DNA of 55,810 bases from an uncultured bacterium (GTDB lineage Bacteria; UBP6; UBA1177; JAKLFG01): NCBI GenBank assembly GCA_937871295.1, contig CALMRE010000214.1, forward strand, positions 1 to 55,810, read 5' to 3'. Below the pieces are notes generated by a model. It ran no database searches. It saw only the letters and a list, made by a program, of their open reading frames with translations, and was not told where the DNA came from. Both the position numbers and the translations under genes were made by a program. Shown here one piece after another: positions 19,588 through 28,033 of the stretch (within the stretch, counting starts at the first letter, position 1; every line of letters begins with the position of its first letter).

Positions 19588-20049
19588 TTACCGTAAGGTC
19601 GGCGGCGCGCAGATACCCAAGGCGCCGTCGATATCTATCCCGAGACCGGCCGCCGCCTGTATTTGATCGTTGCAGATCATCCCGTCGGGACATTCGGCGC
19701 CGCTGTTGGCGGGGTCGCACCGCATGGCGCAGGCGTTCGGGTTATCGGCTATCAGCGTGCCGAAGACCGTCGTGCAGAAGGTTGCGACACAGTCGGGTTG
19801 CTTGCAATCGGCGTGGATCGCGCAGGCATCATACATACAGACGAAAGCATCATCGTCCGGCGTTTCCAGAGTATCCTCGTCACCGGCGGGTAGCGCCGTA
19901 TCGGTGAAGGTGTCCTTATCGGGAGGGTTCAGTTCGTCGGCATACTGATCCCAGAGGGTGCCGCCGCTCTTGGCGCCGGGCTCCGCGACGCAGGCAGAAA
20001 AAATGAACGCCGCAAACAGGCCGAGAAATATCCGCATCGTGTCGGTCAT
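19588..20049 (-). CDS. Small Cys-rich lipoprotein
   Basis: A 153-residue lipoprotein. The start at 20049 (MTDTMRIFLGLFAAFIFSAC) has AGGGG eight bases upstream; the lipidated Cys follows FSA. An acidic tether (GDEDTLETPDDDAF) leads to a compact Cys-rich domain with ten or so cysteines in paired spacing ('CMYDACAIHADCKQPDC', 'CAMRCDPANSGAECPDG'). The pattern is EGF/Kazal-like, but I cannot assign a family. The gene sits directly behind the terminator of the RRM gene, so its expression depends on read-through or an unseen start site. It is coupled to the following exported protein. Confidence 0.75.
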   Translation of the reverse strand: MTDTMRIFLGLFAAFIFSACVAEPGAKSGGTLWDQYADELNPPDKDTFTDTALPAGDEDTLETPDDDAFVCMYDACAIHADCKQPDCVATFCTTVFGTLIADNPNACAMRCDPANSGAECPDGMICNDQIQAAAGLGIDIDGALGICAPPTLR

Positions 20050-20061
20050 GATCAAACCCCT

Positions 20062-20092
20062 AAAAAAAAGGCCGGACACAGAGCCCGGCCTT
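20062..20092 (-). terminator. Rho-independent terminator of the RRM gene
   Basis: On the minus strand an 8-bp stem AAGGCCGG/CCGGCCTT (20092-20085 and 20075-20068) with a 9-nt loop, followed by a run of eight T (20069-20062). It is 24 bp after the RRM stop. The T-run is followed at once by the ribosome binding site of the next gene. Confidence 0.85.
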
Positions 20093-20116
20093 CGGAACAT
20101 CCCGTCTGATATCGTC

Positions 20117-20371
20117 TCAGAACTTCTTCGGACGAGCGATGTTGACCTTGATCCGGCGACCGTCCAGTTCCTGATCGTTCAGGCTCCGGATGGCGCGTTC
20201 CGCCGAATCTTCATCCGCCATTTCGACGAAACCGAAACCCTTGGACCGGCCGGTCTCACGATCGGTCACGATCTTGGCCGAGGTCACTTCGCCGAATTCA
20301 GAGAACATCTGTTTCAGGCCGTCCTCGGTCATACGGTAATTCACATTACCGACATACAGCTGCGTGGTCAT
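20117..20371 (-). CDS. Small RRM RNA-binding protein
   Basis: An 84-residue single RNA-recognition-motif protein of the bacterial cold-inducible Rbp type. RNP-2 is 'LYVGNV' (residues 4-9) and RNP-1 is 'KGFGFVEM' (around 44-51); both carry the aromatic residues that stack on RNA. The short C-terminal tail 'IARPKKF' replaces the glycine-rich tail found in cyanobacterial Rbps. The start at 20371 is set by GAGGG upstream and by the RRM fold beginning at MTTQLYVG; an open frame upstream of it is only the leader. It is probably an RNA chaperone or mRNA-binding protein. Confidence 0.93.
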   Translation of the reverse strand: MTTQLYVGNVNYRMTEDGLKQMFSEFGEVTSAKIVTDRETGRSKGFGFVEMADEDSAERAIRSLNDQELDGRRIKVNIARPKKF

Positions 20372-20393
20372 AACGAAACCCTCAAAACAAAAA

Positions 20394-20448
20394 GACCGTA
20401 AAACACCGCCTGCGCCGCCCGGCGCCCCCTGGCGCAAGACCCGCAGGA
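20394..20448 (-). promoter_or_regulatory. Structured 5' leader of the RRM gene
   Basis: The roughly 80-nt leader between the promoter and the RRM start contains overlapping GC-rich pairings: TGCGCC/GGCGCA (20411-20416 with 20431-20436), GGCGC/GCGCC (20431-20435 with 20422-20426) and CCTGCG/CGCAGG (20409-20414 with 20442-20447). They cannot all form together, so alternative folds are possible. Confidence 0.45.
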
Positions 20449-20456
20449 TTTGACCG

Positions 20457-20484
20457 ATTCTAATGACATCAACGACAAAATCAA
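20457..20484 (-). promoter_or_regulatory. Promoter of the RRM gene
   Basis: Minus strand TTGATT (20484-20479), 16-bp spacer, TAGAAT (20462-20457). Same -35 box and spacing as the gyrB and 12992 promoters. Confidence 0.7.
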
Positions 20485-20492
20485 CATTTTTC

Positions 20493-21620
20493 CTACTTTC
20501 CGCCGGTGTAGGTGTAGGCCTCGGGACAGGGCCGGATAAAGATCTCGCCGTTGGTCTTTTCATCGAAAAGTCCGGCGTTCGTCAAGGCACCGGCCACCGG
20601 TTCGGCAAGCGAGGAAGGGAGGATCATGGTGAGTTTTTCGCGCGCCGGGGAGAGTTTGCCCTGCGGTGTGGCGGGCGGCGGTGCCTGACGCAGGCGGCTG
20701 ACGGTGGCGCCGCTCGCGCCGGCATCCATCGCCACTTTCGCCAGATCGGTCGCGCGGCCTTCGGGACAGAGGACCGTGACATCGGTCAGGTCGCGCAGGT
20801 ATTTCCGTTTTTTCGAACGGGTGTGATCGCTCGTGCCGGTGAATTTACGCCGCCAGCCGGTCGACCCTTTGAGTTCGTCGAGCGCCGCGACGATCTGCCC
20901 GATGCTCGCCGCCGACAGGTGCCTGCCGACATAGAGCCGGGTATTGAGGAGGCCGCGCGCCACCGGATAGGTGAAGATGAACCCTTTGCCCGGCTGATCG
21001 AGTTTGCCCGCTTCGATAAGCCGCACCAACGCCCCCTGCGCATCATGGTGCGTGGTGATGATGTTGACGATCTCCTTCTCGGCCGGGATGGTGATGCGGA
21101 TAAGCCCCAGCTTATCGCGCAATCCGGCGCCGATGCCGTAGGTGACGCTCGGCACGCAGATGCCCATCTCGAGGGCGGCGCGTACGATGACATCGCCCTG
21201 ACCACGCTGGACGATGGTCGATATGCCGGTCAGATGCTGTATCATCGAATGACGCGCCGGATCACCGGGCGTCACAGCCGGTTCCTCTTCGGCGGAGCGA
21301 CCTTCGTCGTGAAGAAGTTCGATATGTTCGCTGTAGATGGAACCGCGCCCCTCCTGATCGAGCATCGCCGCATGGATGAGACGGTCCATGACCGGCAGTT
21401 CCTGCTCCAACGGCACGGTGAAACGATAGATGTCTATCATGTCGTCGACCAGCGTCTGGCCGCCCCGGAAGAACAGCCCGCGTTTCTCGCCGATCATGAT
21501 GGAACGGCCCGACTGGACATAGGGCCGCGGGATACCCATGCCGGCAAGCGTGGCGGCGACCGTCTTGGATATCTCCTGATAGACCTCACAGGTTATCTTG
21601 GCGCAGATCGTCCGTTTCAT
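20493..21620 (-). CDS. Protein with three PII (GlnB)-like domains
   Basis: A 375-residue soluble protein with three PII-like ferredoxin-fold segments. About 1-105 has 'RGGQTLVDDMIDIYRFTVP' and ends in 'GRGSIYSEHIELL'. About 125-235 has 'GLIRITIPAEKEIVNIITTH', then 'GKGFIFTYPVARGLL'. A degenerate third runs from about 278 to 375 ('DVTVLCPEGRATDLAKVAM', ending 'GEIFIRPCPEAYTY'). The 'G-x-G-x-I/F' strand with tyrosine/phenylalanine matches the PII C-terminal strand. Such proteins accompany DUF1538 transport proteins. The start ATG overlaps the DUF1538 stop (ATGA). A small-molecule or nucleotide sensor gating the membrane protein is the natural inference. Confidence 0.8.
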   Translation of the reverse strand: MKRTICAKITCEVYQEISKTVAATLAGMGIPRPYVQSGRSIMIGEKRGLFFRGGQTLVDDMIDIYRFTVPLEQELPVMDRLIHAAMLDQEGRGSIYSEHIELLHDEGRSAEEEPAVTPGDPARHSMIQHLTGISTIVQRGQGDVIVRAALEMGICVPSVTYGIGAGLRDKLGLIRITIPAEKEIVNIITTHHDAQGALVRLIEAGKLDQPGKGFIFTYPVARGLLNTRLYVGRHLSAASIGQIVAALDELKGSTGWRRKFTGTSDHTRSKKRKYLRDLTDVTVLCPEGRATDLAKVAMDAGASGATVSRLRQAPPPATPQGKLSPAREKLTMILPSSLAEPVAGALTNAGLFDEKTNGEIFIRPCPEAYTYTGGK

Positions 21621-23752
21621 GGCGTCACCTCCACCGCTTCCTGCGTAGCCGCGTCCGATCCTTCGGTATCGCTGATGACCTTCTTCCGTTTACGCGCCGC
21701 GTAAAGGCCGGTGAGCAGGACCGAGAGTACCGGATAGGCCGATGCCATCGCAAGTATGCCGAACCCCTCGACCGCACCTATCCGGGTACTGATGCCCAAC
21801 CCCATCGCGAGCACGAGCGGCACCGTCACCGGACCGGTGGTGACCCCGGCGCTGTCCCAGCCGATGTTCACATACTCTTCGCTCGAGAGTTTCGTGACCA
21901 CCATAAGCGTCAGGTAGGGCGGCGCCAGCAGCCAGATGAGCGGAATGTCCCAGATGATCTTCGCCACGCCGAAGGCGATGCCGACGCCAACCCCCACCGC
22001 GACCGCCTGCATGAGGAACGATTTCTTGAAGGTGCCGACCGTGAGTTCCTCGACCTTGAGACCAAGCGCGTTGAGGGCCGGTTCGGCGAGCGTCGCGCCG
22101 TACCCCATCAGGAAGCCGAACAGGAGCACCACGAAGATGCCCCAGAAACTCCGTTCGCCGCCGAACAGCGGTCCCACCTGAGGGATGTAGGTGTAGGTAG
22201 CGGTCATATCGTCATAGTTCTTTTCGTTGTACGGTATCGTTTCGACCTGTCGCCCGTTCTTGCGGTAGAAGAAGGTCTCTATGCCGCCGTCGCCGGAGAC
22301 CGCCTTCTCGACCACATCGGGGGTGAAATTGCGGATGGTCTCCCGCTTTTCGTTGAGCGGCAGGGTGGTGAACGATGAGGGCAGTTTTCCCCCCACCTGA
22401 TCGCCGATCTTCGACAGCCCCGTCTCCATGCCGATATTGAAGAGTCCCATGCCGATGACCGCCACGATGATGCCGAAGGCTATCTCGTCGGTGCGCGGCA
22501 GTTTCTCCCGCAGGATAAGGAAGAAGACCAGCAGCATGAAGAGGGTCAGGGGAATGATCGCCTGCGCCGCCGTCTGGAAGTTGCGCAGGAAGAGCGCCGC
22601 CGCGTCTATGAGCGCCGGCTTATCGGGGGCGTTGAGATATTCGCGCGCCGCCTTGACCGATCCGAAGAGCGATATCTTCTCCTCCACCGCGCCGTTGCGG
22701 GCGACCCAACTCATGAAGCGGGTCTCTTCGGGTCCGAAGATGCGCGACCGCTCCGAACCGTTCCCCGCCATCTCGGCGACGAAGGCGCGACGTGATGCAT
22801 CGCTGTCGAAATAGCTGGTGATCCCCTCCCTGCTGCCATGCACGAACGCATAGCGCAGAAGTTCGTCGTCGCTTTCGAAAAGGGCAAGGGCGGTATCGCG
22901 GTTGTCGGGCGACAGAAAGCGCGTCTCCTCCATCGGTTGCGGCACGCTTTTGAGAAAAAAGACCCCCAGCAGAAGGACGGTGAGTATCGGGAAGAGCGAC
23001 GCAAGCGTCACTACGCCGAAGCCCGATGCTCCGCCGGTGTCGCTCGAACCGACGATGCGGGTGATGCCGATGCCGAGCGCAAGGACCAGCGGCACCGTCA
23101 CCGGACCGGTCGTCACCGCGCCGCAATCCCACGCCAGTCCGGTGAGATAGAGCAGATTCGGATCGAACGCGGCCCAGATCGAAAGCACCGTCAGGAGCGG
23201 CACCATGATATACAGGAACGGTTTCAAGGACCAGTTGTAGAGGAACCGCAGCATGCCGAACACGACCGCCACTCCGACCCCCGCGCCCACCGCGAAGACC
23301 AGATAGTTCGCGTGGCTGTTAAGGAGCAGGAACAGGAGCGGAGCATCCCACGCCTTCACGGCGCTGCCGAGTATCTTGAGCGCCCCGATGGCCGGCTCGG
23401 CAAACGTCACGCCGAATCCGAGTATGAGCGAGAAGGCCAGTATCACCGCCAGCCCCGCCCGCTGAGGCAGTTTGATACCGATGAGTTCGCCCAGCGGCAT
23501 CAGGCCGAGGAGCAGCCCTTCCATGAAGAAGGTGAGACCGATGATGACCATCGCCATGCCGAAGGTGATGATGGATGCGTCGAGGATGGGTATGCCGAGA
23601 ACAAGTATCTGGAACAGGACGAGATAGAGGATGATGAGCCAGACGGAGCGGACCTGCTCCATCACGCGGCTTTTTATATACGGTAGAATGAGGCCGATGG
23701 CCTGCTGGAAGGATATCCTGATGCGTTTGCCGCCGCCCGTGTTCTGTGCCAT
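21617..23752 (-). CDS. Tandem DUF1538 integral membrane transport protein
   Basis: A 711-residue inner-membrane protein with two homologous DUF1538 halves. Each half has a 'FAEPAIGALKILG / LAEPALNALGLKV' helix and a 'WDCGAVTTGPVTVPLVLALGIG' or 'WDSAGVTTGPVTVPLVLAMG' signature, a reentrant-looking Gly/Pro/Thr motif likely to line the transport path. The halves are joined by a roughly 200-residue soluble stretch (about 310-510). Many glycine-rich helices are present. Related UmpA/UmpB proteins have been proposed as cation/proton antiporters; here both halves are in one chain. I recall that assignment, it is not visible in the sequence. The start at 23752 has GGAGGGGAG upstream. Confidence 0.88.
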   Translation of the reverse strand: MAQNTGGGKRIRISFQQAIGLILPYIKSRVMEQVRSVWLIILYLVLFQILVLGIPILDASIITFGMAMVIIGLTFFMEGLLLGLMPLGELIGIKLPQRAGLAVILAFSLILGFGVTFAEPAIGALKILGSAVKAWDAPLLFLLLNSHANYLVFAVGAGVGVAVVFGMLRFLYNWSLKPFLYIMVPLLTVLSIWAAFDPNLLYLTGLAWDCGAVTTGPVTVPLVLALGIGITRIVGSSDTGGASGFGVVTLASLFPILTVLLLGVFFLKSVPQPMEETRFLSPDNRDTALALFESDDELLRYAFVHGSREGITSYFDSDASRRAFVAEMAGNGSERSRIFGPEETRFMSWVARNGAVEEKISLFGSVKAAREYLNAPDKPALIDAAALFLRNFQTAAQAIIPLTLFMLLVFFLILREKLPRTDEIAFGIIVAVIGMGLFNIGMETGLSKIGDQVGGKLPSSFTTLPLNEKRETIRNFTPDVVEKAVSGDGGIETFFYRKNGRQVETIPYNEKNYDDMTATYTYIPQVGPLFGGERSFWGIFVVLLFGFLMGYGATLAEPALNALGLKVEELTVGTFKKSFLMQAVAVGVGVGIAFGVAKIIWDIPLIWLLAPPYLTLMVVTKLSSEEYVNIGWDSAGVTTGPVTVPLVLAMGLGISTRIGAVEGFGILAMASAYPVLSVLLTGLYAARKRKKVISDTEGSDAATQEAVEVTP

Positions 23753-23781
23753 GTCTCTCCCCTCCGGTTCAGGACCGAGGC

Positions 23782-23810
23782 ATGCTACCACCGTCGCGGG
23801 GGCAAGTCAA
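23782..23810 (-). promoter_or_regulatory. Promoter of the DUF1538/PII-like operon
   Basis: Minus strand TTGACT (23810-23805), 17-bp spacer, TAGCAT (23787-23782). It overlaps an A/T palindrome (TCAAAAA-C-TTTTTTGA) just after the preceding stop. Confidence 0.55.
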
Positions 23811-23836
23811 AAAAGTTTTTGAGAATCAGCGCCCGG

Positions 23837-26224
23837 TCACAATTCGTCGAAATCGGCGCAATCGAGCAGCGTATTGCCGGCGGTGAAGCAGAGACAGTCG
23901 TCGGTCGTCGGCCAGTAGATGCCGAGCGATGCGGGGTCGTCGACCAGTTGCATGTTGCCGAATATCTTCAGCGTCTCCCCTACCGCGAAATCGGTGTTGT
24001 CGGCGTAGCACGGCAAAAGCGACGCATCGGCATCGTTCGCGTCACGCGCCGCGACGAAACACTTCTTGTAGGATATGTCGCTCCCCCGTATCTTCTGCTC
24101 ATAATCGTACAGACCGAAGTAGAATTCGCCCGCTTCGGTCAGCGTCGCGGCGCTGTCGGTCTTCGCGGTGACCAGCGCCTGCGCCGGCACGACAAGTTCG
24201 CTCGCCTTGAAACGGTAGGTATTGTCGCCCAGCGCCTCGAGATCGCCGAAACTCTGGACGATCAACACCTCGGTCCCCAGTCCGTTGTCGCTCCGCATCG
24301 CGAAGTTGTTGTAGGAGGAGGCCTCGAAAAAGGCACCGCCGGCCATGAACTGATGGTCTGTCTCCCCCTCCTCCGGTATCTGCGCGGCGGGGTCGTTGAT
24401 CGGACCGACGAAACGGTAGTGCGCAAAAGAATCGCCCGCGGCGGCGAAATAATTCTCCGGCACCGCACAGCCGAAATCATCGGCTATCGTCCGGCACGCC
24501 GTGACGCCCCCCTGATCGTCGAAGCACTGACACTGTTGCTGTTCCAAGATATCCTCCGAAAGGGGCAGATAGGCGAAAAGACGCACTTCTTCGCCGACCG
24601 AAAAATCTTCATTGCGCTGTGTGCAGAACAGGAAACGGGCCGTCTCGTCGGCGGGCATTCCCAGCGTGCAGCGTTTTGTCGTTCGATTATTGACGGTATC
24701 GTACCAGTAGTCGAGGCGGGCATAGGTGAGTCCGCTCAATTCGACCGGGCCGCCAGCCCCGTTCTTCGCCGCCTCCAGTTCGGCTATCGGTACCGACAGT
24801 TCAACGCGCCGCACCCTCACCTCGCCGGTGTAGTAGCGCTCCACTTCGGGGCATTCCTCCATCAGATAAAGATTCCTCTTCTCCCCGTCGTCGTACCGGA
24901 AGGCATATTCTTTGCAGAAAAGGTTCTCGCTGCCGGTCCCCGCCGAGTAATAATAGTACCCGGCACCGGTCACCGGATCGGCGGCGCTGATGTCGTTGAT
25001 GGGACCTTTGAAACGTATCGTCTCGTAGCGGTCCGCCGCCGGATCGGGGCGCAGGTCCATGTAAGCACAGTCATCGGCCACCGGGAACGGCGTCGACTTG
25101 AGAAAAATAGCCACTATCAGATCCCGGAGATAGCCGTTGTCGCCGGAAACCGGGTAGTTTGCCTGCAATACGAAGGCGGTCTTTATCGAGGGGAAATAGA
25201 CCAGTTCGCCGTTGAAATTGACGAGCGAACCGTTATGTCCGTAGCCCTCGCCGAGGGCCGCATTGTCATAATGAAGAACGCCGAGCCCGTATATCTCCTC
25301 GTCACCGGTCGAGACGAAGGTGAGCATCTCGTCAAGCATGGCGGTCGACAGCAGCCAGCCGCCGAAAAGGCGCGTAGCGAAATGGGCAAGATCGGCCACG
25401 CTCGATACGATGCCGCCGTCGGACCACGCCGGGTTGTCGGCCGTATAGGAATAGGGCGCATCGCCCTCATACAGATGACCGCCCGCGAGCATGCCGAGCA
25501 GTCCCTCGTCCGTTTCGAGACTCGTGACCGGCAACTCCGCCTCCTCGAAGATCTCGCGGCGCAGAAAGTCGGCCAGCGTCTCTTCCGCGACCTGTTCGAT
25601 GATGCGACCGAGGAAGATGTAGTTGGTGTTTGAATAGGCCCACCCCGCGCCCGGTTCGAAATAGCGGGGCATACCGGCCGAGACGGCGATGATCTCCTCG
25701 GGAGACCCCGACACGGCATAATCGCTGATGCCGGAGGTGTGATTGAGCAGCATCCGCACGGTGATGCGATCGGACTCGGGATAGTCGGGGTACCACTTCT
25801 CCAGTTTGTCGCCGAGCGTTATTTTCTGCTTCTCGGTAAGCCGCAGTATCGCCGTGGCCACGAACATCTTGGTGATGCTCGCGACACGGAAAAGCATATC
25901 GGGGGTCAGCGTCGACGCCTCTTCGACATCGGCCGTACCGGCGGCGACGGTCACAACCGCCCTGCTGCGGGAGTCCTCAATAGCGGCCGCTATCCCGGCG
26001 CCGTTGGTGAAAATGAGATGTTCCTTGAGAAGCACGGCGATCCCCTCCTTCAGCGCGGCATTGTCGCTGTCGGGGCTCTCGTCGGCCGTCTCATCGTCAG
26101 GTTCGACAACGGCGTCCAGATCAGGAAAGGCGAAATCGTTGTCATATACTTGCGCCTCTTCCCGGCAGGCCGTCATGATCGCAACAACGATCACCGCCGC
26201 CGTCACATAGACGGAACTCCTCAT
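23837..26224 (-). CDS. Serine beta-lactamase-fold lipoprotein with duplicated C-terminal module
   Basis: A 795-residue lipoprotein (AIMTAC, C20) with an acidic tether (about 27-56). Residues about 58-390 are a class-C beta-lactamase/penicillin-binding-protein-like hydrolase: S116-I-T-K119, Y197-S-N199 and a later H-N-G in place of KTG, as in many esterase or D-peptidase members. Residues about 390-795 hold two copies of an unrecognised module. Each starts near 'RF[KV]GPIND', contains a Cys about 120-150 residues on, then 'DF[SA]VGE' and ends in a 'C-x-C-F...C' cluster. The start at 26224 has GGGAGG upstream. A cell-envelope peptidase or esterase is likely; the role of the module is unknown. 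Confidence 0.87.
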   Translation of the reverse strand: MRSSVYVTAAVIVVAIMTACREEAQVYDNDFAFPDLDAVVEPDDETADESPDSDNAALKEGIAVLLKEHLIFTNGAGIAAAIEDSRSRAVVTVAAGTADVEEASTLTPDMLFRVASITKMFVATAILRLTEKQKITLGDKLEKWYPDYPESDRITVRMLLNHTSGISDYAVSGSPEEIIAVSAGMPRYFEPGAGWAYSNTNYIFLGRIIEQVAEETLADFLRREIFEEAELPVTSLETDEGLLGMLAGGHLYEGDAPYSYTADNPAWSDGGIVSSVADLAHFATRLFGGWLLSTAMLDEMLTFVSTGDEEIYGLGVLHYDNAALGEGYGHNGSLVNFNGELVYFPSIKTAFVLQANYPVSGDNGYLRDLIVAIFLKSTPFPVADDCAYMDLRPDPAADRYETIRFKGPINDISAADPVTGAGYYYYSAGTGSENLFCKEYAFRYDDGEKRNLYLMEECPEVERYYTGEVRVRRVELSVPIAELEAAKNGAGGPVELSGLTYARLDYWYDTVNNRTTKRCTLGMPADETARFLFCTQRNEDFSVGEEVRLFAYLPLSEDILEQQQCQCFDDQGGVTACRTIADDFGCAVPENYFAAAGDSFAHYRFVGPINDPAAQIPEEGETDHQFMAGGAFFEASSYNNFAMRSDNGLGTEVLIVQSFGDLEALGDNTYRFKASELVVPAQALVTAKTDSAATLTEAGEFYFGLYDYEQKIRGSDISYKKCFVAARDANDADASLLPCYADNTDFAVGETLKIFGNMQLVDDPASLGIYWPTTDDCLCFTAGNTLLDCADFDEL

Positions 26225-26253
26225 GGCCGCACCTCCCGTGCAAAGACGGTGTC

Positions 26254-26259
26254 ATTATA
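26254..26259 (-). promoter_or_regulatory. -10 box of the serine hydrolase gene
   Basis: A consensus TATAAT on the minus strand, 30 bp before the ATG, without a good -35 at normal spacing (the nearest TTGCTC is 20 bp away). It may need an activator. Confidence 0.4.
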
Positions 26260-26292
26260 CTGAAACGCGCGCAGATATCGAGCAAATTCTGG

Positions 26293-26318
26293 GAAGAAGG
26301 TTCTATTCGTGCTTCTTC
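26293..26318 (-). terminator. Possible 3' hairpin of the etf operon
   Basis: GAAGAAG and CTTCTTC form a 7-bp stem around the stop codon of the acyl-CoA dehydrogenase gene. No U-run follows, so at best a weak or Rho-assisted terminator. Confidence 0.3.
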
Positions 26319-28033
26319 AGCAGATCGTTCTTGAGGTCGGAGATATTTTCGCCGTAGGTGTGGATGGCGAGGTCGCACTGGCGGATGAGATAGTCGAGCC
26401 GCGCGTCGCTCTCGGTGCGGAAGAACTTGAACAGGTCGCGCTTCTCGGGATGCTTCTCGGCGACCGGCAGGAAGAGGTACTGACGGTAGATGATCGATGC
26501 CATCTCGACCAGATACCCGGCGACATAGTCGAGGAAATCCTTATTCTGCACCTTTTTCACCCGCTCCAACACCTCGTCGAGATGCGTGATATGGGCGAGC
26601 AGTTCCCTCTTCGCGTCGGCAAGTTCGGCGACCGGCAGCTCCTTCGCCTTCTCCATCCATTTGAAGAAGAGCCCCGAGGTCAGCGTACCGATGGCCGCCA
26701 CGACCTGCAACTGCGTGGTCCCTTCGTAGATATTGGTGATGCGGGCGTCGCGGTAGAGCCGCTCGACCGGGAAATCCTTCATGTAGCCGGTGCCGCCGTG
26801 TATCTGTATCGCGTCGTAGGAGGCCTTATTGGCGAGCTCCGCGATGGTGAACTTGGAAAGCGGCGTCAGGAAATCGGCCAGCACCTTCGCCTCTTTGAGC
26901 TGCGCCTTGACATTCTCGCCGTTGTGCTCCTTGCGCTCATACATATCCTGATAGTCGACCGCGAGGCTGGTATGGTAGAGCAGTAACCGCGAGGTCTCTA
27001 TCTCGGCCTGCATCTTCTTGAGCATCTGGTAGACCGCCGGGAAGTGGATGATCTTCCTGCCGAACTGTTCCCGTTCGTTGGCATACTTGACCGCCTCGTC
27101 AAAGGATGCCTGCGCGATGCCGAGCGCCTGCGCCGAAACGGTGAGCCGGGCGCCGTTCATCAGGCTCATGACATACTTGATGAGTCCCACCTTGCGCTGG
27201 CCGACCAGTTCCGCCTTCCCCATGTTGAACTGCAGTTCGCAGGTGGGCGAGCCGTTGATGCCGAGTTTATGTTCGATGCGGCGGACGATCATGTTGCTGT
27301 CGCGGTAGCGTTCGTAGAGGAACATCGACAGGCCGCGACCTCCCTTCGATCCTTCTTCGGAACGGGCAAGCACCAGCGATACATCGCCCGAGCCGTTGGT
27401 GATGAACCGTTTGACGCCGTCGAGGTACCACTGGCCGTCCTTCTCTATCGCTTTGAGCGTGACCGCCTGCAGATCGCTCCCCGCCTCCGGTTCGGTCAGC
27501 GCCATCGAACCCGACACCTCGCCCGAGCAGAACTTGGGCAGGACGCGGTCCTTCTGCTCCTCGTTCCCGAATTTATAGACGGTAACGGCGATGTCCTGCA
27601 AGCCGAAGAGGTTCATCAGGCTCGCGTCGCCCTGCGACACCATCTCGATGATGACGACATTGACGGTGACCGGCATGTTGAGCCCGCCGTATTTGCGCGG
27701 CAGGGTACCCCCCATGTAGCCGGCGGCGCCGAGCGCCTTCATGTTCTCCTTGGTTTCGGAGGCCCACTCGACCACGCCGTCCTTGAAGGTGGCGCCCTTG
27801 GCGTCGACCGCCTCGGCGCGCGGCCAGATGAAGTTGGCGCAGATGTCGCCCGCGTTCTTGAGCGACATATCGTACCACTGCTGGGCCTCTTCGTAGGAAT
27901 GGATGGCGGTGCTGCCGCTGTCCGTGTAGTTGTTCTCGAGGTCCTTGACGATATCGGCGAGATCTATCTGCGAAAGATAGAACTTCCGGTTATCGGTATA
28001 GAAGTTGTTCTTATTGCTCGCTGCTCCCGACAT
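26303..28033 (-). CDS. Acyl-CoA dehydrogenase
   Basis: A 576-residue FAD-dependent acyl-CoA dehydrogenase that introduces the alpha,beta double bond and passes electrons to EtfAB. Family landmarks: 'MALTEPEAGSDLQAV' (FAD/substrate), 'WYLDGVKRFITNGSGD', 'QREQFGRK'-type motif (here NEREQFGRKI), 'IQIHGGTGYMKDFPVERLYRDARI' region and 'IYEGTTQLQ', whose Glu is the likely catalytic base. The long C-terminal extension (about 420-576) matches the larger AcdA-type dehydrogenases. The ATG overlaps the etfA stop (TAATG). Substrate chain length cannot be read. Confidence 0.93.
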   Translation of the reverse strand: MSGAASNKNNFYTDNRKFYLSQIDLADIVKDLENNYTDSGSTAIHSYEEAQQWYDMSLKNAGDICANFIWPRAEAVDAKGATFKDGVVEWASETKENMKALGAAGYMGGTLPRKYGGLNMPVTVNVVIIEMVSQGDASLMNLFGLQDIAVTVYKFGNEEQKDRVLPKFCSGEVSGSMALTEPEAGSDLQAVTLKAIEKDGQWYLDGVKRFITNGSGDVSLVLARSEEGSKGGRGLSMFLYERYRDSNMIVRRIEHKLGINGSPTCELQFNMGKAELVGQRKVGLIKYVMSLMNGARLTVSAQALGIAQASFDEAVKYANEREQFGRKIIHFPAVYQMLKKMQAEIETSRLLLYHTSLAVDYQDMYERKEHNGENVKAQLKEAKVLADFLTPLSKFTIAELANKASYDAIQIHGGTGYMKDFPVERLYRDARITNIYEGTTQLQVVAAIGTLTSGLFFKWMEKAKELPVAELADAKRELLAHITHLDEVLERVKKVQNKDFLDYVAGYLVEMASIIYRQYLFLPVAEKHPEKRDLFKFFRTESDARLDYLIRQCDLAIHTYGENISDLKNDLLKKHE

